NCBI GenBank assembly: GCA_027923505.1
Contig: BROI01000002.1
Location: 744,001-808,000 of the forward strand
Reading direction: 5' to 3'
Length of the DNA stretch: 64,000 nt
DNA from: Mayamaea pseudoterrestris
Lineage: Eukaryota > Bacillariophyta > Bacillariophyceae > Sellaphorales > Sellaphoraceae
Below are positions 9,316 to 20,508 of the stretch, in pieces. The notes beneath the pieces were generated by a model. That model had not been told where the DNA came from, did no database searches, and was given only the letters and a program-made list of their open reading frames with translations. The number at the start of each line of letters is the position of its first letter. Within the stretch, counting starts at the first letter, position 1. The translations under genes and the position numbers were made by a program.

Positions 9316-12300
9316 ATGCCTGTTTGGTTTCCTGCAATAGATCAGCTTGAAACCTTTATTACCGAGCCAGCAAGGCTGCAGCAATCGGGCTACATTGACG
9401 ACGACTCGTTCGATACGGCCGAGGGATCGCTGGAGCGATTGGAGGAAGACAACTACTTTGAATCGAATGAAGACTTTGGAAATACAAGCATGGCCTTTGA
9501 TGGTGATGATTTAATGCTCGATGATAATGACATGTTTTACTTTGACAGCATGAGAGACATGAATGACTTTGAGAACAACAAGTAAGTCTTCGCATCTCGG
9601 GTCACGAGAGTGCTTCACTGTCAATTCAGCAATTCAGCAATTCAGCGCTTAAGTGAAACCTAGAGTGAGCTATGAGAGGGCCTCGTCGTTGTGGCGATTT
9701 GTCACCGGAGCAAACATCTCACATAGTGTTACTCTTTATTCCTGTAAACAGTGATGCGAACGTATCAAGCAACGCCGCAGCACATTTAGGCACCACTGCC
9801 GCGATGAAAGCGGCGCAATGGGGTCTGGGAGGTGCTGCCGCTGGCATTCTTGGAATGTGGGACGTTTTAATGGACAGTGGTGGCTCTTTGAACATTGATG
9901 ATGGAGATTTATAGTTTGATGAAACTCCTGACCTAATAAATGATACCAACTACTTGTCCGAAGATAGTATGAACTTATCCAAGTTGCTTTTGAGTGAAGA
10001 TGACCAAAGTCCGCTTGACGCTGATGCAACTCCAAAAAGCGCAGCAGAAGGTCCAGGCATAAGCTCATTAGCAGCTCCAGTTGCAGTGGCTGGTGGCATC
10101 CAGGCCATGCGCGCCGTGTACAGTCGATTGCGCAGTATGCAGAACGATGACTTGGATGAGGACACGCCCGGCGTTCAGGAGTTAATGTCTCAAATGCCGC
10201 CGGGACACTCCACGGCGAAAAGTGTCCCCGATGCAAGTCGGTGGGCTCAAATGCAGCAGAGTATGAATCAAAGTGTCGCGCAGGAATCTACTCGTGGCGG
10301 TGCAGGATTCTTCATGAACTCCACAGCGTAAGTGGAAAAACAAATGAGCGCCAGATGCTTGATAAAATTGGTCCAAACTTGACTAACAATGTCTTTTGTT
10401 CACTTCTTCATCCAATGGCAGCTACGAAAAGACGTTGAGCAGTATGGCTCAAGCTGCCGGGCAGTACGCTGCTGGCACGGTCGCTGGTGCATCGACGGGA
10501 ATGGCTTCGGCTGCCGTTGCTCCTGTGGCCATGGGGTTGGCGGCAAAGGCAGCCATTGCAGTTGCTGTTGCCGTATCGATAGCGGTTGCTGGCAGCACTA
10601 TCGGTTTGATGAGTAAGGACATGATGGCGAAGTTTGGAGTGCCCGGTCAATTACCGGGGTCTGTTGCAGGCGATGGAAATGCGGATGGAAAGGATGGTAC
10701 CGGTTCCACGGCCTTTAACGACGCTCTTGCTGTGCCTGACTCTCAATCACTCAATTTTGGAGCAATAGACTTTGCAAGTTTGAATCCGTCGATAGCGCCA
10801 AATTTCTTCACGGAGGTGCCGACGAAGGCAGAATTCCCTTTTGCGTCGCCTGTTTCGTCGTATCGGTCACCATTGCCTTCTACACCATTAAGCACTAGCA
10901 CTAATACGCCTTCCCTTATCCTTGCTGCCTCTCCAGCTACAAGTGCTGCTCCCAATCCGAGTGTAAGTGGAGCTACCGGTCCACCAGTGTCTCAGCCTTC
11001 GAGGAGTCGATCTGCTGCGCCTGCTGCATCGCTTTTCACCAGTCCGTCGTCGAGCGGCACTTTTGAGCCCACCACAGCTACTGGTGCTCCAACTGCCGAC
11101 AATACCGGAGCTAGCATTCCAACTGCACAAAATGTGGTAAAGAAAACCAGTGCACCTACGTCAATTGTCGATAAATTGGCGAGTGCATCACCAACGGTTA
11201 CCTCAGTTACTTTGACGAGTGCGCCAGTAGAGAATACGCTGGTTACATCTGCTCCCGTCGCAGATGACGCATCACCTGCCACGGCGACTGCGACCCCTGC
11301 CGTGACAAGTTTAGTTCCGAGCTTGAAGCAGTTAACACGAAGTACGGGTGTACCTGTTGGACCCGTTTCAGAAAATCCCACTTCTGTTGCTCCGGTGGTA
11401 ACGCTTGTCACGCCTTCCACTGCGCCACAGACGGAGTTGCCTATAGGCCAATCGCCAATACGAAGCACAGGCACAACAGTAACTAATGCTCCCGTTCCTG
11501 GAAATCCGTCTGTTTCTCTTGTCACCCCTGCATTGGCATCTCAAGCGAGCCAAGCGCCCGTTGCACAAATTACCGGTGCGCCTCTTGCAACATCTGCTCC
11601 TGGTTTGACTTCACGTTTGACGCCTTCAAGGTCGCCGCAAGCGATAGTTTCGACAAGTCGAACGCCCGTTGCGCAAAATACTGTTGCACCTGTCGGGGAT
11701 ACACCAATAACCTCCGCTCCCGCCTTAGTAAATCAGCCAGTGTCACTATTTTTACCAACCTTTGCGCCACAGTCGGTGGTTTCACCTAGCCAAGCGCCCA
11801 ATTTGCAAAGAACGGTTGGGCCTGTTGAAAGTGCGCCTTTTTCCGCCGCTCCCGTCTCTGTAAATACGCCAGTATCTATATTTTCACCGACCTTGGCACC
11901 TCAGCCAGTGCTTCTAACAAGCAACGCACCTGCAACACAAAGTACGGATGCACCTGGCGGAGGCGCGCAAGCAACCTCCGCTCCCATCTCTGTAACTCAG
12001 CCAGTGTCATTATTTTCACCAACCTTGGCCCCTCAATCAGTGCTACAGCCAAGCCAGGCCCCCATCACGCAAAGCACAGGTGCACCAGGTGGAGGCGCAC
12101 AAGCTACCTCCGCTCCTGTCTTTGCAAGTCAACCAGTTTCACTGTTTTCCCCAACCCTGGCGCCTCAGTTGGGGCTTTTGCCAAGCCAGGGACCCAGCAT
12201 GCAAATGACGAGTGCACCTGCCGGAGGCGCACAACCAAGCGCACCATCTTTGGCGCCTCAGTCAGTTCTTCCGCCGCCAAGCCAGGCACCCAACACGCAA

Positions 12301-13695
12301 AGCACGGGTGCACCAGGCGGAGGCGCACAAGCAACCTCCGCTCCTGTAAGTCAGCCGGTTTCACTGTTTTCACCAACCTTGGCACCTCATTTGGGGCTTT
12401 CGCCAAGCCAGGCACCCATCGTGCAAATGACGAGTGCACCTGCCGGTGGCGCACAAGCAACCTCCGCGCCCACCAAAATACCGAGCAATACCCAATCATT
12501 CGGGCCGACACTTACTCCTAGTCGCTTACCAACAATAACACCAGCAATTACACAATCGCCTGTTTCAGTTCCTACCATGCTACCGTCCAACGCTCCAATC
12601 AAGGTGGTCACGGAGGTGCCAGCAGGATCGCCGACAAATACACCTGTTACAATTTTTACAGCAATACCCACAAGCGCTCCAATCGAAAAGGTTACAAGTG
12701 TGCCATCAAAGTCGCCGACAACCACACCTGTTTCAGCTCCTTTAAATTTGCCTTCCAACACTCCACCCAAAATGCCTGCTTTGTCCCCAACTATGTCACC
12801 AGTTTCAGCGCCTACATCTTGTGATGTACTACCTCAGTGCTACGATGGTAGTCAATATTTCCCGAATCGAATTTTATACTGTAAGAAAAATGGAAGGACT
12901 GACTGCATAACACCCGAGTCATTGAGTGGTCAAGATAATGGTGGGAAATGCGGCGACTGTAGCACCGCTGGGTCCTTGCTACGTGTTGCGCATGGTGAGA
13001 CAGATGAAGCTACATCTGCACCTGTTAGAAAGTCTGGTCGAAAGCCTACTCCTAAGCCTACTCGGAAGCCTGTTAGAGCTACACGAAGGCCGACTCGTCG
13101 TCCTAGACCAACAAACAAACCGACGCGACGGCCAAAGCCAATTGCCAAACCTGTTGCCTTTATCCGGACGACGCCAGCTGACGAGCCAGTCCGACGTGCA
13201 AGTCTTACGGACAAACCTACTCGCGCTCCCAAACCTACCGGTACCAACGAATCGACCAGACAAAAAGTGACGGGGCGTCCGACGGATCCGCCTAAAACGG
13301 ATCGCCCAACGAGGCCACCAAGAACCGAGAGACCAACAGACCCACCCAAGACGGATCGCCCAACAAGAGCACCAAGGACTGATAAACAAACAGACCCACC
13401 TAAGACGGATCGCCCAACAAGAGCACCAAGGACAGATAAACCGACAGACCCACCTAAGACGGATCGCCCAACAAGAGCACCAAGGACCGATAAACCGACA
13501 GATCCACCTAAGACGGATCGCCCAACGAGACCACCAAGGACCGATAAACCGACAGATCCACCTGAGACGGATCGCCCTACGAGACCACCAAGGACTGATA
13601 AACCGACAGATCCGCCCAAGACGGATCAGCCCACGAAACCACCGAAGGCGGAAGATGAGGTTATAGCTGATGAAACCGGCAAAGGGCTGAAGTGA
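9316..13695 (+). CDS. Giant PT-rich single-pass membrane protein (paralog B), with an in-frame TAG
   Basis: Three exons: 9316-9581, 9752-10327 and 10422-13695 (1,371 codon positions). The N-terminal 250 residues are acidic and resemble the visible start of paralog A (VAVAGGIQAMRAVYSRL, ARWAQMQQ..NQS). A long Ala/Val helix follows (nt 10495-10610), probably the only membrane span, then about 750 residues of Thr/Pro/Ser/Ala repeats, a six-cysteine module (nt 12818-12965, starting TSCDVLPQC) and a basic/proline tail repeat TDPPKTDRPTRAPRTDKP. TAG at 9912-9914 falls inside otherwise open, acidic, native-looking sequence (NIDDGDL before, FDETPDLINDTNY after). The donors here are strong GTAAGT, so a hidden intron with a weak donor is possible but not obvious. 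Unlike paralog A, the region up to the cysteine module has no introns. A surface or wall role is inference. Confidence 0.75.
11880..12480 (+). repeat. 132-base (44-residue) coding repeats in paralog B
   Basis: The unit QPVSLFSPTLAPQ, PSQAP, QSTGAPGGGAQATSAP recurs. Its start (TTTTCACCAACCTTGGC or similar) lies at about 11882, 12014 and 12146, a 132-base step, with further shortened or altered units to about 12480. Confidence 0.8.
13280..13645 (+). repeat. 54-base repeats coding the TDPPKTDRPTRAPRTDKP tail
   Basis: About seven tandem 54-base units, each 18 codons, form the C terminus of paralog B. They differ at few positions (RAP or RPP, KTD or ETD). The steps GATCGCCCAAC at about 13354, 13408 and 13462 show the period directly. 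Confidence 0.85.
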
Positions 13696-13844
13696 GCTTC
13701 ACCTGCAAGTTGATACTCTCACTTTTGTAAAGGGCTGTTCGGCGTGAAAAACTGAAAGTAGTGTCCACGCACGCCTGTCGTTGTATTCGATAGTGCATTC
13801 TACTGTAAATATCCTATGTAATGAACTTCAGTGTAAAATGATAC

Positions 13845-15944
13845 CTAAATAGTCCCAAACAGCCTGTTTCCTGTATCTGTATTCCCCGTTCCGGTGTATT
13901 GATTAGAGGAAACCCTCAATGCCAAGAATCGAACGCGAGGGTATTCTTTAGGGAGGTCGCTGGCAGCCACCTCCTGTATAACAGAGGTTAGAACGTATAC
14001 CTGCGGAGCAGAGGTTGTCTGGCTGATGGCTGCTAAGAAGTTGCGTATCGTGCCTCCCTTGTTAACAACAGAGTCAACGACAATAATTTGTTCCGCAGAC
14101 AGGGCTTGTGAAGGTAAATCGAGCCCAGCGTAATGTATAAACTGTGCATCTGGAAAACATTCGAAGACCCCTCGAGCCATAGGCTCCCCACCTCGCATAA
14201 GTGCGACAATAGCAATTCGCTTTCCAGCCGTTTTCACTCCTAGGAAGTCGCCTTGCTGGACATGGCGGAAGCGGCATGACTCAGTAAGGCTAGGCGCAAT
14301 CTGCAAAAGTTTCGCAGTCAAGTAGCGTCCAATCTGGACGTGCACGCTTTGAAGTTGGGGACCCTGGAAGTCGGCACGACGAGAATTTGTCGCGAGTATC
14401 TTGGCAAATGAGTCGTCGGTAAAATGCGTAATGGAATGGATCTTTCGCGTCGCGAGATCATCCAACAAACTTGTCAAATTTCCTACTTTTAGTCCATTAT
14501 GGTAGGCAATGCTATCATTGTCGGCTGGTAATCCCATTTGATACAAGCGCCTGCAATCTCCTGCAACACAGTCGTTGATGAAGCACTGCATAGAGCTGCT
14601 GTGATGCTTGGGATCGACAACAACATATCCCCGATCAGCTGCTTGCAACATAGGAACATCCAAAGCTGTGAAGTCGATGACAAGGTATGCGTCAATCAAT
14701 ATTATCGGGTACAGTGTCACTCATAGCGCCGCACAGTACTTACTTGAATCGCCAAAGGCCATCACGAGACATCCCCGATGCAGACGTCGAAGCTCCTCTA
14801 CTACAATAGCCTTCGCTGACGGGTCAACTACATAATCATGCAGTTCGAGATGATTTCCAGCAATTACAGACATACTGTCCGCCAAGTCATGACTCATTAA
14901 AGCAGCCTGCCAAGTTTCGCGTATTGAGCTCGACACAAGTATGGGTCGCACAAATGGCGGTAAGCGCTGAAGAAATTCTACCCAATCTTTGTGGAACATA
15001 ACCTGCTTCGATCCGACCTCGCTAGCAAAGGCTTGATAGTCCGCAACGGACATTACGCTGCTGTAAAGCATTGCCACTTCAATAAATGGTCGGAAAGGGT
15101 ACCCCGCAAATCGAGTGAAGATATCTTGAAGCGGGTCGCTGCCTATATATAACTCCTTGCACCTTTGCATGTGATCAAAAAACAGACGACCCGTGTCCTG
15201 CGGAGTGATAGTTTTATCGCCATCAATGAGGAGGAAGACATCTGCTGCAGGAACTTTCTGTACGGCGGCTCGTAAAGCCGACCGAGTTTGAAGTCGGCAC
15301 GTATCGATCCGAGGCTCGAGTAGTTCAGAAAGAAACTGACCTGCGTCGTCACTTTGGTTAAGTAGGTTGAAAGACCGACAGTGTCGCGGTAGACTTGATT
15401 TCTCGTGATCGAGCCACTTTTGAAGCACACCAACCGTGAGTGTATCTCTCAAGCGAGAACCCGACAGAGTGTCGGCTGCCCTTTGATCATGTATAGTCTG
15501 AGGAGATACATCGAGGTAGAGAATCATGTCGTACGTTTCTCTGTCCTCGTCGCTGAAAACATTGTCAAAGGAGACGTCACCGCTCGCTGACACCACTGGA
15601 AAAGAGAAATGCCCAGCGACAACTGTTACTCCTTTCAACTCGCGGATACGTTGCACAGCAGCCGACCGAAGTTTTGCTTGTGAGGACAAATCAAGACGCT
15701 TAAAATCCTCTAGGTCGTCGCCGTCGCCATTCTCTCGCATCACCTGAAGGATCATTTCGCTGCCCTCAATACAACGCCACTCCCTGTGCTGCTGCTTAAG
15801 TGATGCGAGGCAATGGCTCTTACCCGACCCCGAAATGCCGTACAGACCAACAACGCAAGAAAATATCATCGTATGTTTTGTTTCAGAAAAGGGCTTGGCG
15901 TTGAAAGTTTTGTTTTGTGGAGGGCCGATGATCGTAGCCTCCAT
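13845..15944 (-). CDS. P-loop kinase / HAD phosphatase / uracil phosphoribosyltransferase fusion
   Basis: Two exons on the minus strand (15944-14744 and 14665-13845; intron 14743-14666, GTAAGT...CACAG) encode 673 residues. The junction rebuilds the HAD motif GDSTLDVPML, which supports it. Domains in order: an AAA_33-type P-loop (GLYGISGSGKSHCL, residue about 34); a HAD-like domain with motif I LIDGDKTITPQDTG, motif II SSSIRETW and motif IV GDSTLDVPM; and a UPRT-like domain with a PRPP-loop-like VVDSVVNKGGTIRNF and the C-terminal YTGTGNTDTGNRLFGT, close to the uracil site of UPRTases. The combined activities suggest nucleoside/nucleobase salvage or repair; the substrates of the first two domains are unknown. 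Similar triple fusions exist in fungi as far as I recall. A later start at 15869 (MIFSCVVGLYG) is possible. Confidence 0.85.
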
Positions 15945-16049
15945 TTACAACAAAACCCAAGCAAAATGACGACGTGGCCAAAACGGAGAAGATACGGCTG
16001 TATCCTCAACCAAAATCAAACTGCAAGTCCCTTGCAACTCGTCGCCATC

Positions 16050-17582
16050 TCATTTCGCTTGCGAATATTTTAAACCGGATCGCAACCTACCGTAAAACAA
16101 CCCCGTCAAACTCTGCGCTGCAGGGCTGACAAAAATCTCGTTGTGGCGCGACACGTCGTCATCAGTTGCCCGCTTCGACTTCTTTGGTCGTTTCTTCTTG
16201 TTTCGTTTCAATTTGATCCGCTCATTGGCCATGAAATCTTCTTGAGTCATATGCTTTGTTTTGGTACAAGCTGAGTTTGTCGAAGGTGTGGATGGCAATT
16301 CTTGCTCCACATCGTCCGCCAATCTTGATTCTTCCTCGAACGATCGTAAAAGAGTCTGTCCCATCAGCCTGTTTAAGTTGCTGTCAGTTGTTCGACCAGA
16401 TTGATACAAGTTTGGCTTGCTTTGTGCAGGGTAAATCAACTCATGGGCCGGGCGCCTGTTGTTGTCTCGCTTGCTCTCACGCAACGCGGCTGCAGCAGTC
16501 TTCATTTGCGCCTCCATGACACTGGGATGCACCCGAACGAGTCGATAGATTGTGTTTAGATCCTGCGAAAGCTGGCACGGCATGAGACGTGTAATGGGGT
16601 CTGGATGCAAGACGGCGTCGGGCGCCGCCTCGAAAAGCTCCTTGACTCCGCCCTGCCATACATGGCCACGAAGAAGTGCAGTGTGAAGGATCCATCGGCC
16701 GTGTTCGTTTGGATCTTTAAATCGTGCTGCTTGCGGATGTATATCTAATAGTCGATACAATACTTGCTCCTGTCGAGGTCTGTACTTGTCGGCAATACTT
16801 GCTTCGGATATCGTCATGTCCATGGCCGAAAGCGCCGCGTAGTGTAGCGGCAGTCGCCCTGTCTTGTCAACTAGAAAAGCTTGATGGGAGTACTGACTCA
16901 ATAAGTAATCCCATATTTCCTTTGGCGTATTTGTAACGCCTAGCGATGCTGCTGCGTGAAGCACGAGTGATTCGTCCCCTCGATGCATGGCAATGCGGCG
17001 CAAGAGTAGCTCCATCTTTTGCCAAAAAATGGTCGCGTAATTGCTAGCTATGTCTGTTGAATGCTTGCGGCCCTCCCATAGCGCTGTCATTGGCGTTTGG
17101 TATGCGCTGTCGCTGCCCTTTGCGTGAATTGCCTTGGTAGTCAAAACGGCAGCAGTGTCCGGATGCGCTGTCAAGAGCTCCTTTAATACATCCAGCGAAG
17201 CATTCTCTCGGCATGCGTAGTGCAGCGGCAAGTTCCCAGAGTCGTCAGGCATAATTGCGGAGCGTGGAGTCACGCCAAGTAGCTTGCGAATGAATCGAGC
17301 CGGCGGCTTGTTGCGACACGCCAACGATAGCGGCGTCATGGCAGTGACTGGGTCTATGTAAAAGACGTCCAGAGGAAATCGCTCCAAGCGCTTCTCGGCA
17401 AACTGCCATCGCTTCTTGCTTATTATTTTGTAGAGTTCACAGGATCCAGAAGCAAGAAATTGGTCATCGCCCAGCTGATCGAGCAGAAACGATGAGGCGC
17501 TATCATCAAGTGAGTTTGAACACGTCGGATCTGGGGACGGAGCCGCCTTGCCAAGGCGCGACGCTTCCTTGTCCTCTCGCAT
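16050..17582 (-). CDS. Ankyrin-repeat protein
   Basis: About 510 residues starting MREDKEASRLGK. Ankyrin-type repeats run from about residue 60 to 340: TAMTPLSLACRNKPPARFIR, SGNLPLHYACRENASLDVLK, GRLPLHYAALSAMD and a RWILHTALLRGHVWQGGVKE unit. The spacing, with long inserts between repeats and LL.HP.AA phrases, is typical of stramenopile ankyrin proteins. The C terminus is basic (KRNKKKRPKKSKR), possibly a nuclear signal. The frame stays open upstream to 17885, but that part is rich in Trp, Cys and Arg and looks non-coding; another frame (17506-17733) reads a more natural peptide and could be a first exon. A GTAGGT near 16093 could also begin a last intron. Both ends are therefore uncertain. 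Confidence 0.65.
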   Translation of the reverse strand: MREDKEASRLGKAAPSPDPTCSNSLDDSASSFLLDQLGDDQFLASGSCELYKIISKKRWQFAEKRLERFPLDVFYIDPVTAMTPLSLACRNKPPARFIRKLLGVTPRSAIMPDDSGNLPLHYACRENASLDVLKELLTAHPDTAAVLTTKAIHAKGSDSAYQTPMTALWEGRKHSTDIASNYATIFWQKMELLLRRIAMHRGDESLVLHAAASLGVTNTPKEIWDYLLSQYSHQAFLVDKTGRLPLHYAALSAMDMTISEASIADKYRPRQEQVLYRLLDIHPQAARFKDPNEHGRWILHTALLRGHVWQGGVKELFEAAPDAVLHPDPITRLMPCQLSQDLNTIYRLVRVHPSVMEAQMKTAAAALRESKRDNNRRPAHELIYPAQSKPNLYQSGRTTDSNLNRLMGQTLLRSFEEESRLADDVEQELPSTPSTNSACTKTKHMTQEDFMANERIKLKRNKKKRPKKSKRATDDDVSRHNEIFVSPAAQSLTGLFYGRLRSGLKYSQAK

Positions 17583-19040
17583 TCGCGTCTTGCATGGACT
17601 GGTCCAGGAACGCCAGGATGCGACGCACTTTTCGTTCATGTTTCGGAGGAATGAAATAGAAGAAGTAGAGGTGCGCGCGTCCGTCGAAAAACGTAACGAG
17701 GCAGATGACCAAGTTTTCGCTCTCAAACCACAAAAGATCCTGGCAAAGCTACAGTTGCCAATGACGGCGACAAGATCCTCGGAGCAAAAGGCCTGCCAGC
17801 ATTTTTGCTTGCCCAATTTACAAATGCTACTTTGGCTTGCGCAAAAGTGCAATCCATGCATGTTTGACTTCCACTTGCATCTCAATCGCAGTTTCTGTTG
17901 GAAGGCTTGCGTGCGCGCGCGTCCAGGTTTTAACGCTTGGTTTTATCTTCCATAATTCGGGATTGGTACGACCGTTTTTTGTGACCATCACTAACAGTAG
18001 TGGACAGCATAACCTGAATAAGCAGTCATATGTCCCGAAGCCAATGATATTTTTCCCTATAAATCTAGCACTTGATAGAGCTAGGCTTAAAGAATACGGG
18101 GTCCAAGTTTGGTGAAAATCACTTCGGCACATCTAGAGATGCGCCAGCTGTTGTGATGGATTTTTGCAACCGGGACTCGTTTCGCCACTTTTCACAAGCG
18201 CGTTTCGCATCGCCAAAATGGACCAATTTCACCACCCAGCGATAACGAAGGAACGACAAGTACTGAAAAGCTACAAACACAACGATCCATTTGTATAAAC
18301 CCACAAGGTGATGATGTTATGTTGTACTGCATCAAAATGATGTAAATTAGGTCCCCAGAGCTGCATCACATTTGAGCCATAACCCCATTTTGGCACCTTG
18401 GGTCATTAATATCTTTCGACACCATTGGTTGCTTGACGTAATGAGGGTCATTCCTGAGTCGTATTGATGAATACTCCATGATGAAAGCCCTAATTCACGA
18501 ATCTAAACTTATTCAGGTTATGCTGTCCAGCACTGTAAGTAAGGCAAAAGTCACCGAGAACAAATGGTATCTTTGCATATCACTTAAGAATACTTAGGAA
18601 GGGTCCAAAAGGTCAGTCTCGCGATGCATCTAGTAAAAAAAGGTCCAGCGGACCCTTTCGTAACCGTTAAACCGTAAACGTGACCGACTGGCTCTCGAAT
18701 TGCATCGAATGGCCTCACTTAACAGGCTATCACGCGATCGATCGCGACGTTTGTATCAGCTGTGTCCTGGCTCCACATTTCGCATACGCGGGAACTGCAA
18801 AACCAAATAAGATACTACTACCACTAATCGAAATCTTATGTCATTACGCTCCGTTTGCGCTTATAATATTTTTTATACGATAGCTATAGCTTGTGAAATA
18901 TGGTCCCCCAATTAGCAAGTCGAGACGTTCTTGGCAACGGATTGGCTGGCGCGCAACTGCTTCTAAGTATGTGACGTCATGAGTCCCGGTCCGCGAGGGT
19001 CCAGCGACAGTAAAGCAGTGACAAGATCTTCGTCGCGACC
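17583..19040. other. Non-coding stretch with transposon-like debris
   Basis: About 1.4 kb with no convincing gene; open frames are short and lack family features. It holds a spaced inverted repeat (18001-18022 and 18508-18529) and a smaller palindromic pair, AAGGGTCC at 18599-18606 against GGACCCTT at 18650-18657. The right end must contain the TAN1 promoter. Confidence 0.6.
18001..18529. repeat. Spaced inverted repeat, 22-base arms
   Basis: The 22 bases at 18001-18022 (starting TGGACAGCATAACCTGAATA) occur as the exact reverse complement at 18508-18529. Weaker matching continues outward (TAACAGTAG against TTACAGTGC). The enclosed 485 bases are AT-rich and non-coding. This fits a decayed non-autonomous DNA transposon or MITE, but no target-site duplication was recognised. 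Confidence 0.55.
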
Positions 19041-20258
19041 ATGGAACCAATTCATTCGTTTTTAAAGAAGGGCCACCAAAGCACCATGCCTCGTTCCAAT
19101 GGCGGCGCAGGCCGTAGACAAAAGTACAACTCTGGTGGAAGCAACAAGAATAAGAAGACATACAGCAATCATAATCCGGCTCGTGGCGGTCCAGGAGTGC
19201 TTTGGACGTGCGAGCCTGGCAAGGAGCGACGGTGCTTGCGCGAAGGACTAGATATTTTGCAGCATTACCTTGCGGATGATGTAGCGATGAAGAAACCTGA
19301 GGTAGATGATGACTTCAAGCAGAAACAGCAGACGGATGCTTCCAACGAGCAAGGTAAAGAAGGCGAACCGAAGCTCACTCTCGATGATGAGATTGCCATG
19401 CTCAAGAATCGAAACAAAAGCAAGAATGGAAAGTCATTGTCAGATTTGCCCTTTCAGGAGTACGAGACGGGTTGTAAGGGTACTGTATTTATGCTTTATA
19501 CAGGGTCTACTCGTGCCGATGCAGTCATTGCCGAACAAGACTGTACCAGCAGCGATCAACCGCAAGCAAAGAAAGCTCGCCTTGAAGAGACCGACAGTGT
19601 TGCCGCAGCTGTAACAGCGACCACGACAAAATGCGCGTCCGATGGGGACGAGGCAAGTGACCCGCAGTCACAGGAAAAGGTTGCGCTGCCAATCTCACCA
19701 GATGAATCAACTTGGCAAGTACTTCCTACCGTTCTGACCATTTTTGAAGATCAGATCAAGGATGCGGCCCTAGCGGCCACTGCAGCAGTACAGGACGACG
19801 ATGACAATAAAATATCGGACCAAGGTTCTAAAGGATCTGCTTTGGGCAGTCAGCCTGTTTCAAGCAGTAGCCACATTCCTACCTCTCGTTTCATGACTCG
19901 CATGATTCCCATTCAAGCGACTTGCTTCGCCAAAGCGCAAGAGGTCCAAGATACCTTTGCATTGCTGCTTGAACAGCACGTTAGCGCTCAAGACTCGAAA
20001 CATACGTTTGCCATTTCAACCAAGCGTCGGTGCTGCGAGCACTTGAAGAGTCAAGAAGTGATTCAAGCCATTGGTGGGCAGGTGGCGAAACTTCGACCAA
20101 ACTGGACGGTGAATCTCCGGCAGCCAGACTTTACAGTCATTGTGGAAACCTGCAAGACTCTTGTTGGAATTTCCATATTGCCGAGTAGTTACTTGTCGGT
20201 GGTGCGCAACTTTAATTTGGCCGAGCTTCGTACCAACATTGGAGTGGCGACGGAATGA
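19041..20258 (+). CDS. TAN1: THUMP-domain tRNA acetylation cofactor (TAN1/THUMPD1)
   Basis: One exon, 405 residues. Family features: the N-terminal GVLWTCEPGKERRCLREGLD (Tan1 proteins have G..VTC...KE..C.RE), the central TSRFMTRMIPIQATCFAKAQ, and the THUMP core FAISTKRRC, VIQAIGGQVAKLRPNWTVNL and VRNFNLAEL. The partner of this family is the acetyltransferase Kre33/NAT10, and the pair makes N4-acetylcytidine at position 12 of serine and leucine tRNAs. The 150-residue acidic, low-complexity insert (about residues 85 to 265) between the two halves is longer than in yeast. An alternative start is the Met at 19086 (MPRSNGGAGRRQKY). Confidence 0.92.
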   Translation: MEPIHSFLKKGHQSTMPRSNGGAGRRQKYNSGGSNKNKKTYSNHNPARGGPGVLWTCEPGKERRCLREGLDILQHYLADDVAMKKPEVDDDFKQKQQTDASNEQGKEGEPKLTLDDEIAMLKNRNKSKNGKSLSDLPFQEYETGCKGTVFMLYTGSTRADAVIAEQDCTSSDQPQAKKARLEETDSVAAAVTATTTKCASDGDEASDPQSQEKVALPISPDESTWQVLPTVLTIFEDQIKDAALAATAAVQDDDDNKISDQGSKGSALGSQPVSSSSHIPTSRFMTRMIPIQATCFAKAQEVQDTFALLLEQHVSAQDSKHTFAISTKRRCCEHLKSQEVIQAIGGQVAKLRPNWTVNLRQPDFTVIVETCKTLVGISILPSSYLSVVRNFNLAELRTNIGVATE

Positions 20259-20508
20259 TTTAGTTTAATCGAGGAAGGTCTCAAATTAATAATCGTCGTA
20301 CTGCTGCAATCTCAATAGCGACTTGGTTTTAGTCAATGTAACTGCGCAATAATTTGGGCTACCGAAATAGCTGGAGACCAGACAGAACTTGGTCGCGATC
20401 AAAGCTGAGTAACGAAGCGACGGACCGACTCGGATCCTTCGACACGATCGAACCAGCGCACAAAAGTGAGCGAAGAGCGATGGAGGGAATCATCAAAAAA
20501 TCACCATC

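Noticed and set aside
17583-17885. N-terminal extension of the ankyrin gene
   Set aside because: Rich in Trp, Cys and Arg and unlike the rest of the protein. I start the gene at MREDKEAS, with the note that another frame may carry a first exon.
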